The notes under the pieces were generated by a model that saw only the letters and a program-made list of their open reading frames with translations, had not been told where the DNA came from and searched no databases. From Globodera rostochiensis (lineage: Eukaryota; Nematoda; Chromadorea; Rhabditida; Heteroderidae), in assembly GCA_018350325.1 (NCBI GenBank), contig JAEVLN010000006.1, positions 248,001 through 312,000 on the forward strand: 64,000 nucleotides of DNA, given 5' to 3'. The translations under genes and the position numbers were made by a program. Shown here piece by piece: positions 22,620 to 33,700 of the stretch; within the stretch, counting starts at the first letter, position 1; every line of letters begins with the position of its first letter.

Positions 22620-22900
22620 GAGCAGTTGGAGTGATTTTTAGGGGGGTGAGTTTTGTACCCTTTTTATTGCATTTTTGTTAAGGAATTTTCAAATGCAGTT
22701 TTTTTGAGCATTTTGCTTTACTTCTGGAGGGAGGAGGTCGGCGGTGCCGATAGGCGCCGCCGAAAATTTTTTGAAGTTTTGACTCAATTTGTGAAGAGAT
22801 TTGCCACCAAATTTTAAAAAATGGTAATTTTTTGAAGCTTTTTTTAAGAATGGGAGAGGGGTCCGGCGAATTTTTTGTTGTGTGCTTTCCGCGTTAAAAC
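22620..22900. mobile_element. Fragment of hAT-like element with GC cassette
   Basis: The stretch holds GGTGCCGATAGGCGCC (near 22744) followed by TTTTGACTCAATTTGTGAAGAG, which parallels parts of 17840-17970 (reverse orientation) and 42205-42290. Termini and target duplication are not seen. Just upstream, at about 22555-22617, is a two-copy direct repeat with CACCCTGGC.TGGGATTCGT. Confidence 0.55.
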
Positions 22901-22925
22901 CTCTAGAAACACTACTACTATTACT

Positions 22926-23435
22926 GGTAATACTGTGCTTTGCCCCCCCCCCATTTTTTGAAAAAATACGAAGTTTTTTAAAAGCCATGTAAAACAAGTT
23001 TCCGGGGGTTTTCGAGGTCACTGATCACGATTCTGACATTTATTTTACCCAATTCCGAACCCCGAACCCGAATTCGAACAATTTTTAAAAGAAATTTTAC
23101 AAAAAATTAACATTTATTGCCCAAAATCGATGCAAATGCACGAAATTTAAAGTAACATGAATCGATGGACAAAAGCCAACAAATTTGAATTAAAGTAGTG
23201 ACGGTTCACAACGAATGGCCATTTCGTGCACGATTTTGGGCAATAAATGTTAATTTTTTTGTAAAATTTCTTTAAAAAATTGTTCGAATTCGGGTTCGGG
23301 GTTCGGAATTGGATAAAATAAATGTCAGAATCGTGATTAGTGACCTCGAAAACCCCCGGAAACTTGTTTTATATGGCTTTTAAAAAAGTTTGTATTTTTT
23401 CAAAAAATGGGGGGGGGGCAAAGCACAGTATTACC
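22926..23435. mobile_element. 510-bp foldback element, hAT-like
   Basis: It starts GGTAATACTGTGCTTTGCC and ends with the complement GGCAAAGCACAGTATTACC, with C and G tracts next to the ends. The arms run about 220 bp inward through CCGGGGGTTTTCGAGGTCAC. An 8-bp direct repeat CTATTACT flanks it (22918-22925, 23436-23443). No coding capacity. The 70-bp centre (about 23145-23215) is unique. Confidence 0.87.
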
Positions 23436-23607
23436 CTATTACTTTTTAAACAATTTAAAACATTTTGGGAAAGAAGGCCCTAAATGCGGATACAAACCAA
23501 TTTGTACCACTTTTAATAGGTTGCCATTGCCACATTCTGTTTTGAAAACGTAATTCCTAATTTAGATAAACAGATAATATTGCTCTTATAAGATAAAAAT
23601 TGACTCA

Positions 23608-24294
<687 letters not shown>

Positions 24295-24869
24295 TGGGAA
24301 TAAATTCAATTTAGGGCTTTTACCATTAATTAACGGCAAATAATAGACGATCTTGCAAAGGTCGTACTGGTTTGTGTATGAATTGACCCAAAAATAGACT
24401 TGTGCCTATTTTCAGAACTTTAAATTTTCTTCTTTTTAATTCTGAACTTAAAAAGTGGGCTAAAATCCATTTGTTAAGATTCTGCAAACGCCGGGTCTGT
24501 GGGAATCGAATTTGATTGGGAGAAGGGACTTGCAGCTGAGAGAAGCCAATGAGAGAGGGTCCATGTGCAACTGCTGAAGACTCCTTCCCCTCTAAGTGTC
24601 TCTCATTATTTTGGGGGCGAGCATAACTCACACTTTGGCATTTTTCCGTTTTTGAAACAAATCCCAAAAGTTGGTTCAGTCAGCTTGGTATTTTGAGTGT
24701 TTTCTTCAAAAGCATCGGCGTCAAAGTGAGGGAATGTGCAGTCGATGCCAATTAAACAATATTTAATATTATATATTTCTATGTATATTCCATAACCGAA
24801 TAATCGCCGATAAACTCTATTCGCTTATAATCCAAAAAGTTTTGTTGCTGAGCATAGCACGAAAAGTTT
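24295..24869. other. Intergenic, nothing firm
   Basis: Downstream of RAB18. A possible last RAB18 exon was sought here without success. A 113-codon minus-strand open frame (24326-24667) has no recognisable character and no codon-level support. Confidence 0.35.
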
Positions 24870-25540
24870 CAAATTTGTAATTCCCCCCCCCCCCCCCCCC
24901 CTCCTAATTAACCAGTTCATCCCCTCATCCTTCAAATCTTCCTTACCACGACCATAGCAATTTTCGCCCGTCTTCCCCCCCCCCGGACCCCATCTGATCC
25001 CATTGTCCATTATGTCCATTCATTCACCTCCACAACCTCCGAAATGCCCACAAAAGTCCCTTCGCCAAATGGGCGGCGTCGTCCATGGGCATTCACCCCC
25101 CCCCCCAATTCCATCCATTCATTCGCCTTCGCCCCCCCCCCCAAACATTGCAATTCCGACTGTTCCCCCCCCCCTCCAAAAGTGGGTGCCAATCTCGGCT
25201 ATATGCCATTGTTGGCCAAACCACCACAACAACGTCCGTTATGTGCGCTTCCACACCTCTGAGGGGGGGGGGATAATTATTAGTCGATTTGGGGGACACA
25301 AAGACGAGAAAATGGGAGAATGGGCGGAGGAAAGGGACGAGGGGGGGGGGGGGGATTCGCACATTATTCCCCCCCCCCCCTCCGCTTCCGTCCGTCCATT
25401 TCCTTTGGTGCTCCCCAATTTTTCGGGAGAGGAACCGACAATTTTATAGGCCCAAATCACTAGTTGGAAGGTGGGCATTGTTGGACATGGGCACAGCCAT
25501 GCAATCTGTTTTTGCCCCTCCCCCACTTTGGTGGTTTACT
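24870..25540. repeat. C/G homopolymer-rich region
   Basis: Runs of 8-19 C (longest near 24884) and runs of 9-13 G (near 25262 and 25339) alternate with short unique pieces. Open frames here read as Pro-rich or Gly-rich low complexity on both strands and are not taken as genes. Confidence 0.75.
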
Positions 25541-25745
25541 CATTAAGAAAAATCGTTCCTTTCGACGGCACATTTTTTAACACTCCCAAAAAGAGCATTT
25601 TGTGGAATTGGTTGGTTGGTGGACGAACATTTGAACGTGTTTTGAATGCGGTCCCGGCATCCCGGCAGGTGTTCTCACCCCACAATTTTCCATTCTTATG
25701 AGCGTCCTTGGATTTCGCCAGATTTTTCTGTTGTGTCCTTGGAAA

Positions 25746-26578
25746 TAGGGTAGGTCCCGGGGGGGATCCCCGGTCAAACCGGGGACGGGGATACCGGGGA
25801 CGGACAAACCGGGGATCCCCGTTTTCGGGGATGAGCAAACCGGGGAACGGGGATCCCCGTACGGGGATGGGCAAAATCCATTTTTAGGGGTGCATTTTTG
25901 AAAAAATGCAATTTTTTGGGGGAATCGAAATTTCTTCAAATTAAAGTGAACCCCTAAGAAAAGGCTTTTCTTATAGCAAGTATACACTACAAAGATTATT
26001 TTTTGGTGAGGAGAGCCCGACGGTGCCGACAGGCGCCGTCGGGAAAAATTTTTGGATTTTGGTTAAGAAATTTCACCAAAATTTTGGCAAAATTAAGAAT
26101 TTTGCTTCAGAGAAAAAACTGGTTTAAGTAAAAGTGGAGGTTGCCCGGAGGTACCGACAGGCGCCGTCGGAGAAATTTTACTAAAATATTCTTTTAGTGG
26201 GGGAGCACACGCGACAGGACCAAAATAAATTTAAAAAACAGCTTGCACTCAAGCGGGTCCGAACCCAGCACGCAACATAAGAATTGAGGGAAGACAAACC
26301 AATAGGCCACCAATTCACTTGAGGGGACTCATCTAAAAGGATTGAAATCTTTTGTAAAAAAGCACATCTCAACCAAAATTCAAACAGTAAATCAATATAA
26401 TTATTAAAATTCCTGATGTGATGGCCATCTTTAGGGGTGCATTTTCATCCCCGCCCCCTCCGGGGATGAGGACCGGGGATCCCCGTTTTCGGGGATGGAC
26501 AAACCGGGGAACGGGGACGGGGATGAGAATGGCCGGGGATCCCCGGTTTTCCCCGTCCCCCCCCCGGGACCTACCCTA
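25746..26578. mobile_element. 833-bp hAT-like element with GGGGATCCCC modules
   Basis: It starts TAGGGTAGGTCCCGGGGGG and ends with the complement CCCCCCGGGACCTACCCTA. The 8-bp duplication CTTGGAAA flanks it (25738-25745, 26579-26586). Both ends then carry clusters of CCGGGGATCCCCG-type palindromes (about 25760-25875 and 26440-26560). Inside lie two copies of the GC cassette (ACCGACAGGCGCCGTCGG type, near 26024 and 26152) and a tRNA-like sequence (26248-26323). No transposase frame is present. Confidence 0.88.
26248..26323 (-). other. tRNA-like sequence inside a transposon
   Basis: Read on the minus strand, this 76-nt stretch begins CTCAAG and ends CTTGAG, which pair like an acceptor stem. 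It holds an A-box-like TGGTGGCCTATTGG and a B-box-like GGTTCGGACCC. The T arm pairs poorly beyond three or four bases. It is therefore a tRNA-derived relic or SINE head, not a confident tRNA gene. Confidence 0.45.
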
Positions 26579-26586
26579 CTTGGAAA

Positions 26587-27000
26587 TCAACATTTCTGTC
26601 CTTGGGCATTGTCTTTACCCGATCGGAACTTTTTTCACTTCCTTAAATCTTTTTGGTCCTAAGATTTCCCACAAATTTCCCACATTTTGGATGTTAAATT
26701 CGGGTAAATCCATAAATAATTACCGACCGCTGTCCATCCCCCCAAAGGCATTTGAAAGGGTCGATGCTTTAATGCCAAGCCCAGCAAGCTTCCGGAAGCG
26801 ATGAGTTCGTCCGGCCGATTGCCCACCAAACGAAGACGACGATGGAAAGTGTCCACACAAAGGCTCAAAAAGGAAGATGGCACACGGAGAGTCATAGGCA
26901 AGCTGTCGGGACAGTATTTGATGGGAGGGTTCCCATTGTAGCTGAACCGGTTGAGCCCGTATAAGCGTGGCCTACCCCCCCCCCCCCCCACCATCTACCG
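26587..27000. other. Region upstream of the DUF19-like gene
   Basis: A short plus-strand frame of 46 codons begins MSSSGRLPTKRRRRWK at about 26802 and ends before 26945. It has no splice donor that would join it to the gene downstream. A run of 13 C lies near 26976. A first exon of the downstream gene may lie here but was not found. Confidence 0.3.
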
Positions 27001-29032
27001 TACTCTCTTCCCTCCCAAAGTACAGTAACCCCGCCGTCCCCCGCCCCTTCTCTCCTCCTCCTCTGGCTGTTGTGTGTCACTTCGTGCTCCCCCGCTTCTG
27101 TCCCCTCCGGCCATTGTTCCCAGTGGGTAAACGACGAAATCCAGCAGTGCGTGCAGCCGGTGGCAGACTTTGCCAAAACGCTGAACAAGCAGCAACAGGT
27201 GCCGGTGAAAGCGGACAAAACGCGTCAAAACCCGCCCTTAAGACGGAAGAATCCTCTCCCTCTTCGATGCCAACTTCTGAGTTTGGCCAGGCTTTGCAGT
27301 GGCCCACCAAAATGGGGGGCCAAGTCTTCCGGGAATTGTGCAGGTGATCAAAGTCTGTCGATCGGACGAACTAAATGAACCTTGCTGGACTTCAGACTGA
27401 TTAACGACTTCGAGCTTTGCGTGGATGGGTACCGACAGAAGTGCCGTCGGCACATTACCATTAGCCTAATTGAAGCGTCTTACGGATTTTTGTGCAACGA
27501 GGGATTTGACAGTGAGAGAAAAAGGGAATTTAGCCGACGTCCCTGGGCGTTTATTCAGCTTTTATGGCCTCGGCCGAGTGTCTGATGGACTTGGACCAGA
27601 GACCAAATGTGAAGCAATGCCACGATCGAACACTGAAAAGCATTGAGGAGGCGAACAACGACGAAGGCGGAACGGTTGCCACAAAACTGAACAAAATGTG
27701 CAGGTGAATGGCGATAACAATGATTAGGGGGGGGGGTGCACTAATGAGGGGCAATCTTTCAAAAGCAGCCGGCTTTATCTGATGGACTTAAAAGGTATAA
27801 ATGTTTTAGTGCTCTCAACTATTTTTCGAATTGCGTTCGAACGCCAATCCGACAGAGTTGCGGCATCGACGCATGGAGAGTGATTTTCCGTGTGTTAAAG
27901 GACACCACGCGCACTTTGATGCCGCAATGTCAATTTGAGGAGTTAAATGAAGAGAAAGAAAGGGAGGAACAAAAGGGACGAGAAGAAGAGAATGGAAGGG
28001 GAAGCGATTGGAATGAAAAGGGGGGGAGGAAAGCATCGGAAAGTGATAGAAGAAACGACTGGAAGGAAGAAAAAGAAGTGGGGAAGGGAAGAGGCGACTG
28101 GAAGGAAGAGAAAGAAGTGGGGAAGGGAAGAGGCGACTGGAAGGAAGAGAAAGAAGTGGGGAAGGGAAGAGGCGACTGGAAGGAAGAGAAAGAAGTGGGG
28201 AAGGGAAGAGGCGACTGGAAGGAAGAAAAAGAAGTGGGGGAGGGAAGAGGCGACTGGAAGGAAGAGAAAGAAGTGGGGAAGGGAAGAGGCGACTGGAAGG
28301 AAGAGAAAGAAGTGGGGAAGGGAAGAGGCGACTGGAAGGAAGAGAAAGAAGTGGGGAAGGGAAGAGGCGACTGGAAGGAAGAGAAAGAAGTGGGGGAGGG
28401 AAGAGGCGACTGGAAGGAAGAGAAAGAAGTGGGGGAGGGAAGAGGCGACTGGAAGGAAGAAAAGAAGTGGGGGAGGGAAGAGGCGACTGGAAGGAAGAGA
28501 AAGAAGTGGGGAAGGGAAGAGGCGACTGGAAGGAAGAAAAAGAAGTGGGGAGGGAAGAGGCGACTGGAAGGAAGAAAAAGAAGTGGGGGAGGGAAGAGGC
28601 GACTGGAAGGAAGAGAAAGAAGTGGGGAAGGGAAGAGGCGACTGGAAGGAAGAGAAAGAAGTGGGGGAGGAGAAGGAGGCAAAAGCAATCAATGGGAAAA
28701 AGGATGAGGCCAACGGAAGGAATCGCGGCACGGCACGGAACAGCGTCAAACTGACGACCGCAACGGCAGCAGATCCCTTCGGAGAATGGGAAGAGTGGGA
28801 GGAGGACACCGCCGTCCCCCGCCCATCAGCCGACGACCACGCCGAACTTCACCACCAAATTCACTACGGATCTCAACTGAGTCGGAACGGTGCGTCGCCA
28901 ACGGAAGCGGCGCCGGTCCGAACAGAGTCAAATTTCATTTTGTTCGTTCCTTTTCTTTTGTCCGTCGTCCTCTTCTCCTCCGCCCCGTTGTACTGTTTCA
29001 CTTTCCTCTCATTTTTTGTTGAATTCCGATAA
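27001..29032 (+). CDS. T20D4.11-like (DUF19-type) secreted cysteine-rich protein with Lys/Glu repeat tail
   Basis: Exons to 27198, then 27243-27343, 27396-27511, 27559-27703 and from 27810 join in frame. A hydrophobic LLLLWLLCVTSC near 27052 looks like a signal peptide, but no ATG precedes it in frame, so the first exon or start is missing. The core has the Cys spacing of nematode DUF19 proteins: CSQWVNDEIQQCV, ELCVDGYRQKC, YGFLCNEGFD, SAECLMDLD, VKQC, MCSALNYFSNCV, SCGIDAW and LMPQC. The role of this family is unknown. After the domain come about 16 repeats of GDWKEEKEVGKGR (39 bp each). Two single-base deletions (near 28458 and 28545) shift the frame. Read literally, translation stops at 28707. 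If both are corrected, the frame continues to 29032 and ends in a hydrophobic tail (FVPFLLSVVLFSS), as in membrane-anchored or GPI-linked proteins. Confidence 0.7.
28055..28670 (+). repeat. 39-bp coding minisatellite
   Basis: Sixteen head-to-tail units of 39 bp encode GDWKEEKEVGKGR with E/K and single-base variants. Most units are 39 bp, which keeps frame. The units near 28458 and 28545 are one base short. Purine-rich on the plus strand (GGAAGAGAAAGAAGTGGGGA). Confidence 0.95.
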
Positions 29033-29064
29033 TTAACAAATTCAAAGAATAATTAACACTTATT

Positions 29065-30198
29065 TTACACCATTTTTCGCGATAATGACAAAATTTTGCG
29101 TGGGATGGAACTTGTTTTTGTGCTCCAAACTTCTTCCACGGAAGCGAACGTCCCCCGGGAGCGGACGAATTCTGAAAAGGCCAAAACGCTTCCGCCAACG
29201 CCAAAGTAATGGGCTTTGGCTGCCAGAAGCCTGAAAGGGTTGAGAATGGACGGATTTGAGGGAATTAAAATGAAATATTTAAATATTTAAGGGATGTCGG
29301 GGCAAAGTCCAACAATTTGTGTCCTCAATAAACGGCAAACGCACACTTTCCCATCGTCCGTCAAAAGCGAGTCCATTGTGTGGTGGAGGGATGCGTAATT
29401 AAATTCGTTGTAAATCGTCTCGGAAGTGAGAATTAAATTGAACCTCAAAGTTTGCGGTAAAAGGGCAAAAGACAAAAATTAATTCACTTTTTTGGTCCGA
29501 TTTTCCCCGCAATGTCCGCGCCCCATTCTCCGCCCACAAAAGTGCACTTTTCCCCGTCACTTTTTACTCCGTTCAATTCGAAATTCTTTTTGGTGAAACA
29601 TTCGACGACAAATGAATTCTGTCGATGGAATTTGGGAATTGGGCCAAGCAAACAAAGCGGCGACTCACAAAGTCCTGAACACAAATCGAATTGGCAGCCT
29701 TTCGCAATGCCACGATGGAAGGCAAAGCGGCGCCACAGCCTAACTGCAAATGTTTTGGCATTATCACAAATTTGGGAATTTTCAGTCCGGCACAAACAAT
29801 CCAGAAATGGACAATTAGACAGAAAAAATTAATAAGGAATTTATTTGCCGATCGATTCAATGATTATTGATTGGATGTTGGTTAGCAGCGAGCCTTCAGA
29901 TCTAATCGATACCTCCAAAACGTCGATCCCCGTCATTGTGCTGTAATTGGTGAGGAGGAAATTGCACAGATCGACGGAACACTCCCAAACTTTGAGGCCA
30001 CCTGTGACGATAATTCCATTTTCCGATAGAATCGGTTACCTCACCCTCGTAAACGCCGGCCTCCAAATCTGAAGGCCCATTGATTCCGACAATTTCCCCA
30101 ACAAAATCCTTCGCTTCATTACGAACGGACCTTTCAGAAGCGTAAAATAACTTCGACCCGTCCTTTAACGTTACAAATTTCTTTATTATGTCGCTCAT
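29065..30198 (-). CDS. METTL18-type protein-histidine N-methyltransferase
   Basis: A seven-beta-strand SAM-dependent methyltransferase related to METTL18, which in animals and yeast methylates a histidine of ribosomal protein uL3. Starting at ATG 30198, exons give DLEAGVYEG, LKVWECSVDL, then VLE joined to LGCGAALPSIVAL (the SAM-binding motif I), VQDF, FVGGEWG, NLILTSETIY (motif typical of this family), and last KVLLAAKAHYFGVGG. The join AAAGT^GTGCGT to CAG^GCTTCTGG restores KVLLAAKAHYF, and the stop is at 29065. All junctions are GT..AG and in phase. This N-terminus is short compared with the human protein, whose extra leader is variable. Confidence 0.9.
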
Positions 30199-30742
30199 TT
30201 TCGCTAATAAATTATTGTTTAAAAATACAATTTATCTTTTTAATATATTAATGGCCTGTTTGGCAATACATAATCAGCTGAACCAAGCCTATCTTCACAA
30301 CGATTTATTCGACCCTTGTTTAAATACTTTTGTTTTTACCATTTCCAATAAGTAGTCAATGTACATTATGCATTTAGAAAAGGATCGGTCAAACCAAAAC
30401 CGAATTAGAAAGTCACAGATCAGTGAGTGGTCAATGTGAATGGATAAACCGAATAAATCCCGCGAAAACGCTTCGAACATTGTGACAGGCGTTTGAAGGT
30501 GGGAAAGGGAATTCAGAAGCTGCTAAAGACTCTTTATTCTAAGGAAATATCACAATAGAAGAGGTCTACACGCGTAAGAGTAAACGATATGAAGGAAAAA
30601 TGCAGCAGAGCCGGAAGTGTTCTGTCGGACAAACAATTTAGGCTTCAGAGAAGCCGATGTTTAACCCGAAGTGAACACCTCCAAACTCCGTTGTGTCAGG
30701 GGAGGGGTGAGCTGCTGCTGATATTTCGATAGTTTTGTACTT

Positions 30743-33700
30743 TCAGAAAGGCGCTTGTTGAGACATTGTCGGAGCAACTCCGCCCATCAATCGCTGTTGT
30801 TGATGTTGGAAATTAAAGCTGTTGGTCGCCGACGGTGACAATTGGGGGGCATTTCTTTGTAAATGATGATGAAGTGTCGGATGGGTAAGGGCGTGCACCA
30901 CCGACCCGGGAAGCCAAGCCTGACAACGTGACTCCTCCCGGCGTAACACGAGGCTGAGCTGTTCAGGCGGAAACTTACACACCGTCGCGATTACTTTGGC
31001 CAGCGTCTGCACATGGAGAAGGGAAATGTAAAATCATAGACCAAAAAGTGAAAGAAATCGGACTACAACAAACAGCTGGCATAAATTTGGATAAGACATG
31101 CTTTGGGAGGCGGGGGGGGGGGAGGGTAGCCAAAGAGTTAAAAGGAAGGAAAAAAACGCTCCCTTTTTGCCTTTTTCACCCCTCGGAATCGGTCGGGACT
31201 GCCATCAAAGCCATTTCAATTATTAGAAATTAAAATAAATAAATTCGCTGCTTACCACACTTTCGCGGCCCAATGTTTCGCGTTCTGTCATGTACCGGTA
31301 GAGAACATTCCGCAGATACTCCGCCTCCGTGGGCTCCGCAAAATTCAAATGGTCACTTGCGTTGCTGAGCTGGGCGCGGAACTCACGCTTCCCGTCGGGC
31401 GTTGGGGACTAAAATTTGCACGATGAAAGACGCATGTCTCTTTTACGACCAATTTTGACTTTGTCGATGCCGTTGTTCCCGTGCTGTTGTTGAACCAACG
31501 CTTTCAGTCTTTGCACCTCCCCTTTTTGCTCGTCCAGCCGTTGCCTTAACTCCAAAAGCTCGTCCAAATCCACACCATCAGCGAACGAATTGAACTGTTC
31601 ACGCGAGTTCTGTCTGTCAATGCTGCTCCCCGGCTGGTCATGCTCAGCTCGTAATGCTTTCAATTCGTTTTCAAGCTTCTTAAATAGTTTTTATTTAAAT
31701 AATAAAAAATTTACTCACTGAAATGCTCGCATGGGTCGCGGCCAACTCGCAATCCTTCTCGTTAATGTCGTGGTACAGCTGCCGAATTTCCGACTGCAAA
31801 TCCGCGATGCCTTTCTGCTTGGCCTTTTCCCACTCCTCTGGAATTATAAGAAAAACGATCAAAGTAACATTTTGAATCACAAAGGTTATCACTTTTCAAC
31901 AGTTCCATCTCGCGGAGATGCGTTCCTTTGTCCTCTTTCAACCGTTTCTCCATTACTTCTATCCGTCCCATCGCCTCTTCTCGAGCACGTTCCGTTGAGC
32001 TAAGTTCGCCGTTAAGCCGTTCAATTTCCGACACTTTTTCTAAAATATAAAATAGAAATAGTAAACGATTTCCTTCCACCTTTGAACTGAGCCTCGACTT
32101 GCTTCAACCCCTTCAACTCTCTTTTTACACTCTTCAATTCAAGCTTCAGGTGTCCCTTCTCCTCTTCAAACGAAACAAGTTGCTCTTGCAACTTATCATT
32201 CTGTAAAAAAAAAAGAAGTTAAAATTGGTCATCATATAAAATATTGGAGATTTTTCATTTTAATTCTTTCAGTGTTTGTCCCATGTTTGGTGGCAAAAAT
32301 CCCAATGACGAGTCGTTTCTCGGCTAAGAACGAATAACCGACCTGTTCAGTCCGTTCGTCCCTCTCCCTTTTGATCGCCGCAATTTCTAAGTCCATTTCT
32401 CTCCTTTCCTTCTCCGTTCTTCTCAAAAGTTCCTCCCTTTGTTCCGTTTCCTTTTCCTCTTTCTTTTTCATTCTTTCCAAATTGGCGTCGATTGTCTCTT
32501 TTTCGACTTTCATTTTTTCCAACGTTCGCTCCAACTCCTCAACCTTTTCGGTTTCCTCTTTCTGAGCAAATGCGATTCGGTCAATTTGGCATTGAGATTC
32601 CTTAAAGTTCATTTTATCGAATAAAATACTATTAAAATAAACTTTTTTCAACACATCAATTTCCCCGTCGATTTTCGAATATTTCTGAAAATTTAACTTT
32701 TTAATGAATCTATTTCTAACGCACTTCTTCTGCAACTCGCAAATTCGCGTGCAATTCGTCAATTTGACTGTCCTTTTGAGCCAAATAACTTTCAAATTCA
32801 TCTTTTTCACATTGAAATTGCACGAGTTTCTCGGATTGTTCGGACAGTTGGGTTTTTTGCGACTCTGACAGACGGATGAGGCGCGAAATTTCCTGAAATT
32901 GATTGTTGAATCTCTGATTGCCATCATTCACAATGTTTTGTTTTAATAATGTTTATTGAGTCGACCTCTTCTCTGGACTCCATTTGTTGTTTCAATTCCG
33001 CCAATTCCCTCTCCGTCTCTGCCAATTTCGTTTCCATTTTATCTCTCTCCGCTTTTTCCACAGCAACAATTGTTTCTCTTTCGCGCGCCACCGATGTCTC
33101 TTCCGATTTGGCCAATTCTTCTTCCTTCAGCCGTCCCAACTCTTCTTTTTGTCTATTGGAAAAGTCGAAGATTTGCGAATATTTCTGTAAAAGTATAATC
33201 TTTTAATGAAGCAATTCCCTAAAGCACTTCTACGGCCGCTTCCAAATTCGTGCGCAATTTCTCAATTTGATCGTCCTTTTGAGCCAAAGAAGTTTCCAAC
33301 TCATCTCTTTGCGCGAGTTTTTCAGATTGTTGGGACAGTTGGCCTTTTTGTGACTCCGACAGGCGGACGAGGCGCGATATTTCCTAAATTTTAAAACTAA
33401 AGAAAATTGGTGTAAAACGATTAAAATCCTTCCATTTTGTGAAAATATCAATAACAACCTCTTCTCTGGACTCCATTTGTTGTTTCAATTCAGCCAATTC
33501 CCTCTCCGTCTCTGCCAGTTTCGTTTCCATTTTATCTCTCTCCGCTTTTTCCACAGCAACAATTGTTTCTCTTTCGCGCGCCACCGATGTCTCTTCCGAT
33601 TTGGCCAATTCTTCTTCCTTCAGCCGTCCCAACTCTTCTTTTTGTCCATAAAATTGTTGTAAAATTTGCGAATGTTCCTAAAATTCAAATTTTTCAAAGG

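Noticed and set aside
24326..24667. 113-codon minus-strand frame downstream of RAB18
   Set aside because: No domain, no supporting exon structure, and Ser/Lys/Arg-rich sequence typical of chance frames.
27930..28809. Long Pro/Ser/Phe/Leu-rich frames on the minus strand
   Set aside because: They mirror the 39-bp coding repeat of the plus-strand DUF19-like gene, whose frame is tied to conserved cysteines upstream.
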